Source: JBCCEJ01 sp039030335 (GTDB taxonomy: Bacteria; Pseudomonadota; Gammaproteobacteria; HK1). From it: a stretch of 61,011 bases of DNA. Positions 1 through 7,355 of this stretch are shown one piece after another. The translations under genes were made by a program, and so were the position numbers. Under the pieces are notes generated by a model. The model did not search any database and was not told where the DNA came from. It saw nothing but the letters and a program-made list of their open reading frames with translations. The stretch is from contig JBCCEJ010000031.1 of assembly GCA_039030335.1 (NCBI GenBank), positions 1 to 61,011 on the forward strand, given 5' to 3'. How positions within the stretch are numbered: the first letter of the stretch is position 1; every line of letters starts with the position of its first letter.

Positions 1-52
1 GCCCGGCTGGTTCTCACGCGGCTTCGAACGCATGCAATGCACCCTGCTTTGA
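1..52 (+). CDS. 3' end of an upstream gene (partial)
   Basis: The frame beginning at base 2 is open from the window edge and stops at TGA 50-52, giving a 16-residue tail that ends ERMQCTLL. It stops 16 bases before the next gene on the same strand, so it could be the last part of a co-transcribed gene. In UxaA-type loci a small SAF-domain gene often precedes the large one, but this tail does not look like a SAF domain. Too short to name. Confidence 0.35.
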   Translation, partial: PGWFSRGFERMQCTLL

Positions 53-68
53 TCTGAACGTCCTGAAT

Positions 69-1238
69 ATGTCTGTCGAATCTCAAGTCTTCATGGGCTT
101 TCGTCGCGCGAGCGGACGCGCGGGCGTACGTAATCTGACACTCGTGCTTTCCGCCACCGGCCTGACCGGCCCAACCGCACGCCGGATCGCCGCACAGGTA
201 CGCGGCACGGTTTGCGTTTGCACGCCGACCGATACCGGACCACTCGGCTACGACCGCGAAGTGACGGAACGGGCGCTGCGTGGTTTCGTGGCGCATCCGA
301 ACGTCGGCGCCGTTTTGATCGTTGGTGGCAACGCGCCCAAGGTGCAGGCACTTCAGAGCCACGCCGAGCAGTGTGGACGCCTGGCGCTGGGTATCTCTCT
401 GGACAGCTGCGGCCATGACGCCCTGGCGCTGACCGATCGAGGCGTACGTGCCGCCGCGGGCTTCGTTCGGGTGTTGTCGCGCGCGCAGCGGGAACCGGTG
501 ACGGTGTCGGAGCTGTTTCTTGGTCTGGAGTGCGGACGCTCGGACCCGAGCTCTGGTCTGGGCGCAAATCCGCTGGTGGGCGATCTGGCTGACCGGCTGG
601 TCGACGCAGGCGGCGCGGTCAGCATCGGTGAAACCACGGAGTGGATGGGAGCCGAACATCTGTTGGCCGCGCGGGCCCGCTCGAGCACGGTAGCCGACGA
701 GATCGAGCAGGCGACGGCGAGGCGCGAACAGTTCGCTCGTGAAGCCGGAATCGACCTGCTCGGTAACAATCCCGGCCCTACGAATATTGCGGCCGGGCTC
801 AGCACCATCGAAGAGAAGTCGCTCGGCAATATCGCAAAGAGCGGCACACGCACGATTCAGGGCGTGCTGTCCTATGGCGAGAGTCCGGCGAGCTCTGGTG
901 TCTACCTGATGGACGCGGCTGCTTATGCGCCGGAGTCGCTTACCGGCTTCACGATCGCCGGTGCACAGTTGCAACTGTTCACCACCGGCGTGGGTAACAG
1001 TTTCGTGAACCTGCTGGCACCGACGGTCAAGCTGAGCGCCAATCCTCACACCGTGGCGCGACTTGCCGAGCAGCTCGACTTCGACGCGAGCGAAGCCCTG
1101 ACGGGTGCCGCGGCACGCGAGGAGGTGGCCGGCAGACTCTGGGACACCGTGGTCGAGATAGCGAGCGGCGCACTGACCTGGGGTGAGGTACTCGGAGAAG
1201 GCGAAGAGGTGATTTCACGTTACGGCGCGGCGCTTTGA
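69..1238 (+). CDS. UxaA/GarD-family (altronate/galactarate dehydratase C-terminal domain) hydrolase-like protein
   Basis: 389 residues. The whole protein follows the large catalytic domain of altronate/galactarate dehydratases, enzymes that remove water from sugar diacids or aldonates. Visible family signatures are GFRRASGRAGVRN near the N-terminus (about 10-22), GLECGRSD with downstream ANP (about 150-165), IEEKSLGNIAKSG (about 240-255) and LQLFTTGVGNS (about 300-310). The N-terminal SAF domain found in full-length UxaA is absent. The SHTxGC-type segment of E. coli UxaA (from memory) corresponds here to PTDTGPLGY, so the expected His and Cys are missing, while the CGxSD block is kept. It is followed 88 bases later by the enolase-superfamily gene on the same strand. 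The fold assignment is good; the substrate, and whether it is a dehydratase at all, are open. Confidence 0.8.
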   Translation: MSVESQVFMGFRRASGRAGVRNLTLVLSATGLTGPTARRIAAQVRGTVCVCTPTDTGPLGYDREVTERALRGFVAHPNVGAVLIVGGNAPKVQALQSHAEQCGRLALGISLDSCGHDALALTDRGVRAAAGFVRVLSRAQREPVTVSELFLGLECGRSDPSSGLGANPLVGDLADRLVDAGGAVSIGETTEWMGAEHLLAARARSSTVADEIEQATARREQFAREAGIDLLGNNPGPTNIAAGLSTIEEKSLGNIAKSGTRTIQGVLSYGESPASSGVYLMDAAAYAPESLTGFTIAGAQLQLFTTGVGNSFVNLLAPTVKLSANPHTVARLAEQLDFDASEALTGAAAREEVAGRLWDTVVEIASGALTWGEVLGEGEEVISRYGAAL

Positions 1239-1326
1239 TGCGCATGCAGGCGTTCGTGGAGGTCGGCCTCACGTCACGAGCTGGAGACGGTCTGCGTATC
1301 GCCCGATGCGCATCAGGAGAACGAGC

Positions 1327-2412
1327 ATGGTCATAAAGGACATCCGCACGCACCTTCTATCTGTCCCGTATGTCGACCCGCCACAAACGGGATTTCTGAC
1401 CCTGGAGTCGCTGGATCTTCTCATCGTGGAAATCGAGATGGCCGACGGTTTGGTCGGGGTAGGGCATCTCCATCCGATCGCGGGCGGCATGCGCACGCTC
1501 GAGATGTGCATCCACGAGATGCTGAAACCGCACCTCGTGGGACAGCACTTCGAAGACCCGGCCGAGGTCTGGCAGCGGCTCTGGCTGGCGACGCTCATCC
1601 AGGGCCGGATGGGGATCACGATGATGGCGATGTCAGCGATCGATATCGCGTTGTGGGATGCCGTTGGCATCGCCGCCGGCCAACCGCTCTGGGCTCTTTG
1701 GGGTGGGCGGGGCGACCCGCTGAAGGCTTACGGGTCCGGGTGTTTTCGCGGGCTCGGGCATGACGGCATGATCGACAAGGCGCAGGCGTTCGTGGCAGCG
1801 GGATTCAACGCGATCAAGATGCAGGTGGCACACGTCTTTACGCACGAAGAAGACGTTGCCAATGTGCGCGACATGCGGGCCGCGCTCGGCGACGACATCG
1901 ACATCATGGTCGACGTGAACCAGGGCTGGACGGTAGAGGAGTCGATCGCTGTCGGTAAGCGCCTCGATGCGTATCATCCCGCGTGGCTGGAAGAGCCGGT
2001 TCTGGCTGACGATAACGCGGGCTACCTGGCCATCGCTGCGGCGATCGATACGCCGGTCGTCGGCGGGGAAAACCACTTTACCTGGCGCGATATGTTGCCG
2101 TTGATCGACAGCGGGAAGGTGCCGGTACTGCAACCAGACATCATGCGCGGCGGCTATACCGATATGCTGGCGACGGCCAGTCGGGCCGCAGCGCGCGACG
2201 TCACGATCGCGCCGCATCTGTTTCCGGAGATGACGACGCACGTGCTGGCCGCGATTCCGAATGCCGCGTGGCTTGAGTACATGGGGTGGTACGACCATCT
2301 GTGGGTGGAGCCGGTCGCCGTAGTCGATGGCTTCATGACACCACCGGACCGCCCGGGACACGGTATGCAATTTCGTCCCGAGCTGTTCTCGGAGTTTCCG
2401 TATCGGGATTGA
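1327..2412 (+). CDS. Mandelate racemase/muconate lactonizing enzyme family protein
   Basis: 361 residues from the ATG at 1327, chosen because GGAGA lies 7-8 bases upstream; an in-frame ATG at 1306 would add seven residues. This is an enolase-superfamily barrel enzyme that abstracts the alpha proton of a carboxylate substrate. Numbering runs almost in step with Pseudomonas mandelate racemase: metal ligands D196, E222 and E248, the D271/H297 dyad, and E317 are all present. The KxK motif on the second barrel strand reads K164-M-Q166, so the second lysine is glutamine. It lies between a UxaA-like gene and an Asp/Glu-racemase-fold gene in one operon, which suggests catabolism of a hydroxy acid or sugar acid. 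The exact substrate cannot be inferred; acid-sugar dehydratase or racemase are the main options. Confidence 0.88.
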   Translation: MVIKDIRTHLLSVPYVDPPQTGFLTLESLDLLIVEIEMADGLVGVGHLHPIAGGMRTLEMCIHEMLKPHLVGQHFEDPAEVWQRLWLATLIQGRMGITMMAMSAIDIALWDAVGIAAGQPLWALWGGRGDPLKAYGSGCFRGLGHDGMIDKAQAFVAAGFNAIKMQVAHVFTHEEDVANVRDMRAALGDDIDIMVDVNQGWTVEESIAVGKRLDAYHPAWLEEPVLADDNAGYLAIAAAIDTPVVGGENHFTWRDMLPLIDSGKVPVLQPDIMRGGYTDMLATASRAAARDVTIAPHLFPEMTTHVLAAIPNAAWLEYMGWYDHLWVEPVAVVDGFMTPPDRPGHGMQFRPELFSEFPYRD

Positions 2413-2492
2413 TGCGCGCAAGGCCGAGTCGGGTCTGCTCGCCGTGCCGGCAAAGACCCCCGCGGCGCGACCGCACGGCTGGAGGATATGTA

Positions 2493-3170
2493 ATGCATCT
2501 GGGACTCATCGGCGGTATCGGACCTGCTGCCACGGTGTTCTATTACCAGAGACTGGTGAGGGCGTTCGATAAGGCTGGCCAGCACCTGGAACTCACCATC
2601 GCGCACACCAGCGCACAGACACTCTCTGGCAATGCTGCGACGGATAACGTGGCGGGGCAGGTGGATGAATTTCTGCGCGTCAGCCGACAGCTCGCCGCCG
2701 CCGGCGCTGAGCGCCTCGTCATCACATCGATGGGCGGGCATTTTTGCGCCGATGCCTTTGCGCCGTTAGCACCGCTGCCTCTGCTGCACGGGCCGACAGC
2801 CGTCGGTGACTTCCTGCGCGCGAACGGCGCACGGCGGATCGGCGTACTCGGTACCCGGATCGTCATGCAGACGGGGCTGTATGGCGCGCTGGCCGATCTG
2901 GAACCGCTTGCGCCGCTCGGCGGTAGTCTCATGCAGGTCAACGATGACTACGTCGCGATAGCCATTGCAGGCAAGGCCGAAGACGCCGAACGTGAACGCC
3001 TGGTCGCAGCCGGCAAGGCTCTGGTGGACGAGCAGGGCGCCGAGGTCGTGCTGCTCGGCGGTACCGACCTCAATCTCGTTTATTCAGGCGATGAGCTCGA
3101 CGTGCCGGTTGTCGACAGCGCCGCGGTGCACGTCGACGCCATCGTATCGGCGGCACTGGCGAGTCCCTGA
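2493..3170 (+). CDS. Asp/Glu/hydantoin racemase-superfamily protein lacking both catalytic cysteines
   Basis: 225 residues. It begins with the family hallmark GLIGGIGPAAT and keeps the two-lobed layout of PLP-independent aspartate/glutamate racemases. I start it at ATG 2493, which has GGAGGA six bases upstream. An in-frame ATG at 2412, overlapping the preceding stop as TGATG, would add an arginine-rich 27-residue extension that looks unnatural. The first active-site motif, normally CNTAH or TNTMH, reads S79-M-G-G-H83; the second, normally GCTE, reads G-G190-T-D192. Neither thiol is therefore where the two-base racemase mechanism needs it. It may be a lyase, isomerase or decarboxylase of the wider superfamily acting with the two upstream enzymes. 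Confidence 0.82.
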   Translation: MHLGLIGGIGPAATVFYYQRLVRAFDKAGQHLELTIAHTSAQTLSGNAATDNVAGQVDEFLRVSRQLAAAGAERLVITSMGGHFCADAFAPLAPLPLLHGPTAVGDFLRANGARRIGVLGTRIVMQTGLYGALADLEPLAPLGGSLMQVNDDYVAIAIAGKAEDAERERLVAAGKALVDEQGAEVVLLGGTDLNLVYSGDELDVPVVDSAAVHVDAIVSAALASP

Positions 3171-3213
3171 CAGAGAGTCCCATGTGCCGGTTCGCGGCGT
3201 CAGCCGCCCTCAG

Positions 3214-4224
3214 CTATTCGCCCTGCGCGACCGCCTGGCTGCCCGCGTATGAAACCGGCGCATAGCGCGGCGGGTTGTCGGCATCGGTGCAGCTCGAAAT
3301 GCACTGCATGACGTAGTCTGCGTTCGCGTTGAAGAAAAACGGAATCGAATAACGCGAGCGCTGCCCGGTGTTGTTGGTAGCGAAGTGTTTGGTGCTGACG
3401 AACCGATCGTTTGTCCACTGCCGCAGCAGTTCGCCGGTGTTGACTACAAATGCGTTGTCGAGCGCTGGAGCCGCGATCCATTGCGAAAGCCGCTCACTGT
3501 AGATCGCGAGCCCGGGGCTGTCTTGCGCAAGGATGGTCATGAAAGTGGTGTCGACATGCGGGTTGATACCGAACTCGTGGCCGTCGACCGGCGGGTAGTG
3601 AGTCATGCGCAGCCGATAAGACGGCTCTGCAAAAGCCGCATCGAAGAAGTCGCTCGGCATCTCAAGTGCGTCGGCGAAGACCGGCAGCAGACGTTTGCCG
3701 AGTGCCAGCAGAGATCTCGCATACAGCTCCGTCGCGGCGCGAAAGTGCGGCAGCCTGGACGGATTCGGCCACTGGTTGTCCGCTAGCGTGATGCGGTGGT
3801 CAGCCTTCACGAGAAACGCTTCGTTGACGTTCACCACGTCGCGGGCCGGAAGCTTCGTATTGCGCATCGGCAGGTAACCCATGCCGCCGTGCGGCCAGCC
3901 CGCCCGGTCCATCCTTACGCTTTGCTTGGCCTCTTCGGGTTGTGCGTGGAACTGTCGGACCTGTTCGAACTGCGCCTCGATCACACTGCGATCCACGCCG
4001 TGACCAACGATCGAGAAGAAGCCGACTTCTTCACAAGCGATGCGAAGTTGGCGCGACAGTGCCTGCAGGTCCTGCGTACGTCCGTGTTGCAGCCAGTCGG
4101 TGAGATCCAGCAACGGTATATCGCCAGGCCTGGCCGCACGGACATAGGCGGTATCCCAAGAGACGGATTCAGCGCGCAACTGTTGTTCGCGCAGGAACGG
4201 GTCGAATGCGGTTTGAGCGGGCAT
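3214..4224 (-). CDS. Isopenicillin N synthase-family Fe(II)/2-oxoglutarate-dependent dioxygenase
   Basis: 336 residues from the ATG at 4224, which has GAGGTGG upstream; the frame is open further but without a good start. These are cytosolic non-haem iron enzymes that hydroxylate or oxidatively cyclise small molecules. The iron triad is visible as H223-x-D225 (in NPHVDTT) and H280 (in STKH), and R291-x-S293 is the usual 2-oxoglutarate-binding RxS. The N-terminal DIOX_N-like part (IPLLDLTDW, GFFSIVGHGV) is present and length is normal. It converges with the racemase operon and follows the CinA-like fusion gene with a 180-base gap. Substrate unknown; the neighbours do not point to a beta-lactam pathway. 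Confidence 0.88.
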   Translation of the reverse strand: MPAQTAFDPFLREQQLRAESVSWDTAYVRAARPGDIPLLDLTDWLQHGRTQDLQALSRQLRIACEEVGFFSIVGHGVDRSVIEAQFEQVRQFHAQPEEAKQSVRMDRAGWPHGGMGYLPMRNTKLPARDVVNVNEAFLVKADHRITLADNQWPNPSRLPHFRAATELYARSLLALGKRLLPVFADALEMPSDFFDAAFAEPSYRLRMTHYPPVDGHEFGINPHVDTTFMTILAQDSPGLAIYSERLSQWIAAPALDNAFVVNTGELLRQWTNDRFVSTKHFATNNTGQRSRYSIPFFFNANADYVMQCISSCTDADNPPRYAPVSYAGSQAVAQGE

Positions 4225-4406
4225 GCTAAGGCCACCTCGGCTGCGGTGTATCCGTTGGTGGAGCCTGGATGCGTCCTGGGCGCGCATCGCGAGGTCTATG
4301 CGGGTACACGTTGATCGTTGCGGTGGGATCTGGGGTGACGCATCAGCCCCGTCAATGTGCGCGGTCAGACAGTTTGGCGTGGCACCCGCAGGCTGACTGG
4401 CGTTCG

Positions 4407-5495
4407 CTAAGGACGCGCGTCTCTTGAACGTAGTTCCGTCGACGAAACGTCCGCGCGGAACCGGGCGCCGGGCACCGGGTCGCAAAGCGACGCCAGCGCG
4501 CCGCTCACTTCTACGTCGCCGAGTTCGAGGAACGCGCCGGCACCGACCCGACCGAACACCAGAAACCGGCATCCCTGGCTTCGGAGAAACGCCACCGCGG
4601 CATCGCGACCGGCTTCACCCTGGTAGTAGCGAATGGCGTCGATTCGGGTAATCGTGTCGACACCCACCGCGAACACGCAGTTGGGAAAGTGCCGGGCTTT
4701 CTCAACGAAGGTTGGCAGCCGCGTCAGCCAAACGGGTCGCTCGAACTGTGCCAGTCGGGTCCCGATCTCGTGATAGTCGAGCGCAGGCTTGTCGGCGTTG
4801 GTTATAGAGAGTTCGAAAGCGCCGGTACGCCCCGTCAGCTGTTCGGCGATGCTGAGCATCGTCTCGTGGCCGTGGTGAACTGGATTGAAGGAGCCAGACA
4901 GGAGCAGTTGACCGTCATGCTCGTGAGTGACCACGGCCGGCGCCGCGCCCATCAGCACGGTTCTCCAGTTGGCCAGCGCCGCGGCCGATTGCACGATGGT
5001 TGGATGGCTCGCGGTGTCCTCCTCCAGCGTCTCGTTCAGCACGCGCCAGAGCGCTTCGAGGAGCTGCGCCTCTTCTGCGCTCCGGTCGCCCTTCAGCTCT
5101 ATCTCGGCGAAATGCGTATGCCACTGGGTTTGCACCGCCACGTGGGCACGGTGGCGCCCGCGCTTCTCTCGGTCCGTCGCGAGGCTCGCGGTTGCTCCAA
5201 AGCCGAACAGAGGCGTGTCGTGTTCTCCCGCATCGTCCGCTTCATGAAGTTGCCTGGCCCGCTCGAACGCCGCCATCTCCATCGCGCGCGCGGTCGGCGC
5301 CGCACAGGCCTGCTCCGGGGCCCTGCCTAGCAGATCCGAAAGGGCGGCGAAGGCATACGGGACAGACACTTCCAAAACCGTGCGGCTCGCGCCAGGCGTT
5401 GTCAGCATCTCGGCGATGAGTTCGGTACCGCCGCCGGTTATGTAAAACACGCCGCGCCAAGGATTGGCATGTAGCGTGCGCGCGCGCTGGCTCAT
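4407..5495 (-). CDS. CinA-like domain fused to a nucleotidyltransferase (cytidylyltransferase-like) domain
   Basis: 362 residues from ATG 5495. The first half (about 15-175) resembles the CinA C-terminal amidohydrolase domain: a TGGG turn, the segment LTTPGASRTVLE, and following helices. The second half (about 196-360) is an HxGH-superfamily nucleotidyltransferase: GSFNPVHHGH at 201-210, with H207 and H210 as the HxGH histidines, and SSTELR at 351-356, the ISSTxIR-like signature near the end. Known CinA domains deamidate nicotinamide mononucleotide and known HxGH enzymes of this type adenylate nicotinate mononucleotide, so one protein could join two NAD-salvage steps; this is inference. Plants have a protein of similar build. 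Its neighbour codes for a PdxH-like cofactor enzyme. Confidence 0.75.
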   Translation of the reverse strand: MSQRARTLHANPWRGVFYITGGGTELIAEMLTTPGASRTVLEVSVPYAFAALSDLLGRAPEQACAAPTARAMEMAAFERARQLHEADDAGEHDTPLFGFGATASLATDREKRGRHRAHVAVQTQWHTHFAEIELKGDRSAEEAQLLEALWRVLNETLEEDTASHPTIVQSAAALANWRTVLMGAAPAVVTHEHDGQLLLSGSFNPVHHGHETMLSIAEQLTGRTGAFELSITNADKPALDYHEIGTRLAQFERPVWLTRLPTFVEKARHFPNCVFAVGVDTITRIDAIRYYQGEAGRDAAVAFLRSQGCRFLVFGRVGAGAFLELGDVEVSGALASLCDPVPGARFRADVSSTELRSRDARP

Positions 5496-5505
5496 GCCAC
5501 GTCGC

Positions 5506-6087
5506 TCAAGGCTGCAGCGCGTGACGTGCCCACTCGCCGTCATCCAAGGTGTACGCGACGCGTTCGTGCAGGCGGTCGCGCCGCCCGCGCCAAAGTTCGA
5601 TGTAGTGCGGCACCAGGCGGTACCCGACCCAGAAGTCCGGAACCGGCAAGGTCTCTGGATACCGGGCTTCCACGCTGGCGATCTGTTCTTTCAACACCGT
5701 CTCAGATTTCAGGGCAGCGGATTGCTCCGAAGCCCAGATCATGACCTGGCCCGCACGCGGGCGAGCGTCGAAGTCGCGTTCAACGTCCTGCGGGTCTACC
5801 GGCTCGATCACGCCATCTATGCGCGCCTGTTCTTCGAGCGGCTCCCAGTAGAAGCAGACCGACGCACGCGGATCGACGCTGAGATCGCGGCCCTTGCGAC
5901 TGCGCGCGTCAGTGAAGAACACAAGTCCCGCCTGATCGATCTGTTTGACCAGTACGGTTCGTACAGACGGTGTCCCATCTGCCGCGATCGTCGCGAGGCT
6001 CATGGCGTTCATATTCCGGCGCCCGGTTGCACGCGCGCGATCCAAGGCATCGCCGATGGCGCCGATCGCTTCCTGGTAAACGCCCAA
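5506..6087 (-). CDS. pdxH: Pyridoxamine 5'-phosphate oxidase (PdxH-like)
   Basis: About 193 residues if it starts at the TTG at 6087, which has GGAGAG just upstream; the frame stays open to 6189 but the extra 34 residues are not PdxH-like. The enzyme uses FMN to oxidise pyridoxine or pyridoxamine phosphate to pyridoxal phosphate. Family blocks run in order: MSLATIAADGTPSVR (substrate and FMN), FFTDARSRKG, ASVCFYWEPLEEQARI, WASEQS, VGYRLVPHYIELW and RLHERVAYT near the C-terminus. It is slightly shorter than E. coli PdxH (218 residues), mostly at the N-terminus. It ends 11 bases before the CinA-like fusion gene on the same strand, so the two probably share a transcript. Confidence 0.87.
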   Translation of the reverse strand: MGVYQEAIGAIGDALDRARATGRRNMNAMSLATIAADGTPSVRTVLVKQIDQAGLVFFTDARSRKGRDLSVDPRASVCFYWEPLEEQARIDGVIEPVDPQDVERDFDARPRAGQVMIWASEQSAALKSETVLKEQIASVEARYPETLPVPDFWVGYRLVPHYIELWRGRRDRLHERVAYTLDDGEWARHALQP

Positions 6088-6315
6088 TGGTCTCTCCGTG
6101 AGGATAACAGTGGCGGATCCGGTGTCACCGCAACGGTCGAGACCATACCACGGCCTCCGGAGGTGCAGGCAGGAGTGGCGGCGAACCAACGAGCCGATTG
6201 CGTCGACCGGGTCTGGTCAGTGGCATTCAGGTGCGGGCTGCCAGTCAGGGGAGGAGGGCAATCGCCGGGTGACATGGAGCTACGGGTGCGCCGACCCACC
6301 GCCAGGCCGTGCGCA

Positions 6316-6627
6316 TCAGTCTTCCGGACTCCGGTTTACGCCCGGCTCGACCGCCGGAGTTACGGCGACGGGGGCAGGCGCGCGGAAACCGGTCAGCACC
6401 CACCGCAAAGCCGCTACGAACACGAGGAAACCGATCGGGGCAAGCGCGAGCAGCACAAGCCCACTAAGACCAGGCATCGGGGCAAGATGATCGAACCATC
6501 GCAGTGCGGCCTCGGATGCCAGGCTCAGAAAGGGCATTGCCGACCAGCCAGCCAGCAGGGCGAGCAGACAGATCGCGAGCCTTTGCCATCCGTTGAGTGA
6601 TCCGCTAAATCCGGTTTTGGCCTGCAT
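6316..6627 (-). CDS. Small two-helix membrane protein of unknown function
   Basis: 103 residues from ATG 6627. Two clear hydrophobic segments are visible, about residues 16-35 (LAICLLALLAGWSAMPFL) and about 52-78 (GLSGLVLLALAPIGFLVFVAALRW), followed by a proline/alanine-rich hydrophilic tail. It therefore looks like a small inner-membrane protein. I recognise no family. It lies upstream of the pdxH-like gene on the same strand with a gap of about 230 bases, so co-transcription is possible but not shown. Confidence 0.6.
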   Translation of the reverse strand: MQAKTGFSGSLNGWQRLAICLLALLAGWSAMPFLSLASEAALRWFDHLAPMPGLSGLVLLALAPIGFLVFVAALRWVLTGFRAPAPVAVTPAVEPGVNRSPED

Positions 6628-6832
6628 AGTATCCGGGTAAGCCTGAAGAATGGCCGATCGGGAACTCGACTTCGAAGCGTCGGCGGTATTCTACCCGGAC
6701 TCCGGTACGCCGCCTGCGAAAGCCTGACACGCCGACTATGAGGCGCCTGCCCCGACACGGGCGTCGCGACGCCGGCATTGGCGCTGGACCACAGATGCAG
6801 TAACGTCCAGACGAACGAAGGAGCCAACAACC

Positions 6833-7258
6833 ATGCAAGTTAGCGCGGCCTGCCACTGCGGCAACATTTCGTTTGACTTCACCTGGCCCGACGCCGCCGG
6901 CCCTTTGATGGGTAGGGCCTGCGGCTGCTCCTTTTGCCAGAAACACGGCGGCATCTGGACATCCAGTCCCGAAGGGCGGCTGTCGGCACGCATCGCCGAC
7001 GGAGATGCGCTCCGACGGTACTCGTTCGGTACGAAGACCGCCGACTTCTACGTTTGTAGCGACTGCGGCGCGGTACCGTTTGTCGTAAGCGAAATCGAAG
7101 AGCGCAAGTACGCCGTCATCAACGTCAACACTTTCGAAGGCGATGGCGCACGCGACCTCGAGACGATGCCGACGAACTTTGATGGCGAGGACGTTGATGG
7201 ACGGCTCGGGCGCCGCGAGCGCAACTGGATTCGAAACGTCGAGGTCGTCATCGCTTGA
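6833..7258 (+). CDS. GFA/CENP-V-family zinc-binding protein
   Basis: 141 residues. GFA-fold proteins bind zinc through cysteine pairs; some members were described as glutathione-dependent formaldehyde-activating enzymes, but most have no proven activity. The ligand pattern is clear: C7-H-C9-G, then C30-G-C32-x-x-C35, then C75-x-x-C78. The rest of the chain, including FPF-like PFVVSEIEERKYAVINV, fits the domain and the length is typical. The start codon at 6833 follows a purine-rich stretch (GAAGGAGCC). It lies 97 bases upstream of an acyl-CoA synthetase gene on the same strand. Confidence 0.85.
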   Translation: MQVSAACHCGNISFDFTWPDAAGPLMGRACGCSFCQKHGGIWTSSPEGRLSARIADGDALRRYSFGTKTADFYVCSDCGAVPFVVSEIEERKYAVINVNTFEGDGARDLETMPTNFDGEDVDGRLGRRERNWIRNVEVVIA

Positions 7259-7355
7259 GGACGCCGTCGAACAGGGGCAGCTGTGCCGGCGCGTGCAGCT
7301 GCGCAATAACGTGGCCCGATCGCGTGGCAACGTATCGCAACAGGTAAATCTATCG

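Noticed and set aside
2412..2492. Racemase start at the TGATG overlap (ATG 2412)
   Set aside because: The added 27 residues are Arg/Pro-rich and unlike the family; ATG 2493 has a much better ribosome-binding site. Not fully excluded.
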